Source: DAOTUB01 sp034437455
GTDB taxonomy: Bacteria; Chloroflexota; Anaerolineae; B4-G1
Length of the DNA stretch: 14,823 nt
Direction of reading: 5' to 3'
Assembly: GCA_034437455.1 (NCBI GenBank)
Contig: DAOTUB010000218.1
Location: forward strand, 1-14,823
This document shows, in pieces, positions 14,200 to 14,823 of the stretch. Position 1 is the stretch's first letter. Each line of letters begins with the position of its first letter. A program made the position numbers and the translations under genes. The notes under the pieces were generated by a model. The model had not been told where the DNA came from. It ran no database searches and saw only the letters and a program-made list of their open reading frames with translations.

Positions 14200-14823
14200 G
14201 GTTCCACCTCCAGAAAACTCTTTACCTGCTCCACGGATTGCACCTGCCACGTCTTTACATCGGGGACTGTCGTCAGCCGGCCGGATGGCGCATTCAGCGT
14301 CGTGCGCCAGGTCGCTTCATCCCGCACAATGTCCCAGAGCTGTTGCAGTCCTTTAGGCGTTTGCGCCGGGAGCCAGACCCAGCCGCGCACCTCCCAACCG
14401 TCGCCACCGGAATAGGCCCAACTGACGGCGATCTTGCTCCGCACGGGATCGCCTCGCCCAAAGGCCGTGCCGAACAGCTCGCGCTCGGCGTCGCGCGGGC
14501 CCTGCCAGCGCACGAAGCGCCACGTGTTCTTGAGCGCTGGAGAGACCGGTATCATCTCTCGGTCAATGGCCTGTTGCAGGGCGCGGGCTGTATCGTTATT
14601 CCCTAATAACCGCTCCATGCCGGGCAGGCGGGTCCACCAGCCCTTTGTCGAGGGCGAAAAGCGAAAGCGAAAGAATCCAAAGCGGCGCAAATCCGGGCGG
14701 GTAGGGTCTGGCTCATCGTCACCCATCAACTTCCACGCCCAATCCTGCGCCTGCGCTGCAAGCGCCTCTCGATTCTGTAAACGAAACACCCCATAGCCCA
14801 GTTGAGGCTTGGCTCCTATCGCG
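14196..14823 (-). CDS. cmr1: Cmr1-like RAMP protein, 5' end cut off by the window
   Basis: This is the C-terminal 208 residues of a RAMP protein whose start lies beyond the right edge; the frame is open to the last base. The first visible residues, AIGAKPQLGYG, form the glycine-rich loop that closes the first RAMP fold in Cmr1. After it come RRFGFFRFRFSP, PVSPALKNTWRFVRW, ELFGTAFGRGDPVRSKI and a strand ending WEVRGWVWLP, a layout like the second half of Cmr1. Cmr1 sits at the end of the filament that contacts the 3' part of the target. A GTG at 14789 follows directly after the loop and is not the real start. The gene ends in a 4-bp ATGA overlap with the ATPase gene. Another Cas7 of the III-C set is possible. 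Confidence 0.75.
   Translation of the reverse strand, partial: AIGAKPQLGYGVFRLQNREALAAQAQDWAWKLMGDDEPDPTRPDLRRFGFFRFRFSPSTKGWWTRLPGMERLLGNNDTARALQQAIDREMIPVSPALKNTWRFVRWQGPRDAERELFGTAFGRGDPVRSKIAVSWAYSGGDGWEVRGWVWLPAQTPKGLQQLWDIVRDEATWRTTLNAPSGRLTTVPDVKTWQVQSVEQVKSFLEVEP

Noticed and set aside
14196..14789. GTG at 14789 as the start of the Cmr1-like gene
   Set aside because: The frame stays open to the window edge and the residues just before the GTG (AIGAKPQLGYG) are a RAMP glycine-rich loop, so the gene is cut by the window.

Overview
The window is an almost uninterrupted CRISPR-Cas locus. Every gene lies on the minus strand, reading from the right edge to the left, and the series ends in a leader and a CRISPR array at the left edge. 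Coding DNA is about 60% G+C by eye. The crRNA-sense repeat ends in ATTGAAAC and Shine-Dalgarno sites (GGAGG, AGGAGG) are strong, so a bacterium is likely. A Chloroflexota-like or thermophilic host would fit, but that is only an impression.

Right half (about 14.8-6.1 kb): a type III effector operon, in order of transcription. It holds a cut-off Cmr1-like RAMP protein, an OLD-like ABC/AAA ATPase, a small TOPRIM protein, a Cmr6-like RAMP protein, and a 948-residue Cas10 large subunit resembling Csx11 of subtype III-C. Cmr4 (Cas7), Cmr5 (Cas11) and a Cas5/Cmr3-like RAMP protein follow. The Cas10 keeps an N-terminal HD motif and a four-cysteine cluster, but its GGDD cyclase motif is replaced by AEPRN. 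Cyclic oligoadenylate signalling is therefore unlikely, and no CARF effector is present.

Left half (about 6.1-0.6 kb): directly coupled to the Cas5-like gene is an HD-less Cas3' helicase of the type I-D (Cyano) kind. Next come an unrecognised 96-residue protein, Cas6, Cas4, Cas1 and Cas2. No csc1, csc2 or csc3/cas10d gene is visible, so the helicase sits without a type I-D Cascade.

Left edge: a leader of about 340 bp and four identical 37-bp repeats with three spacers. The array is read in the same direction as the cas genes and probably continues past the window.

The genes suggest this working model. Cas4-Cas1-Cas2 add spacers and Cas6 cuts the transcript. Cmr1/3/4/5/6 plus Cas10 form the surveillance complex. 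Cas3' may add DNA unwinding, with the Cas10 HD domain as the only candidate partner nuclease. The ATPase-TOPRIM pair, wired in by ATGA stop-start overlaps, is a candidate accessory effector replacing the lost cOA pathway. The hybrid layout and this embedded pair are the most interesting points. All functional statements are from sequence reading only.
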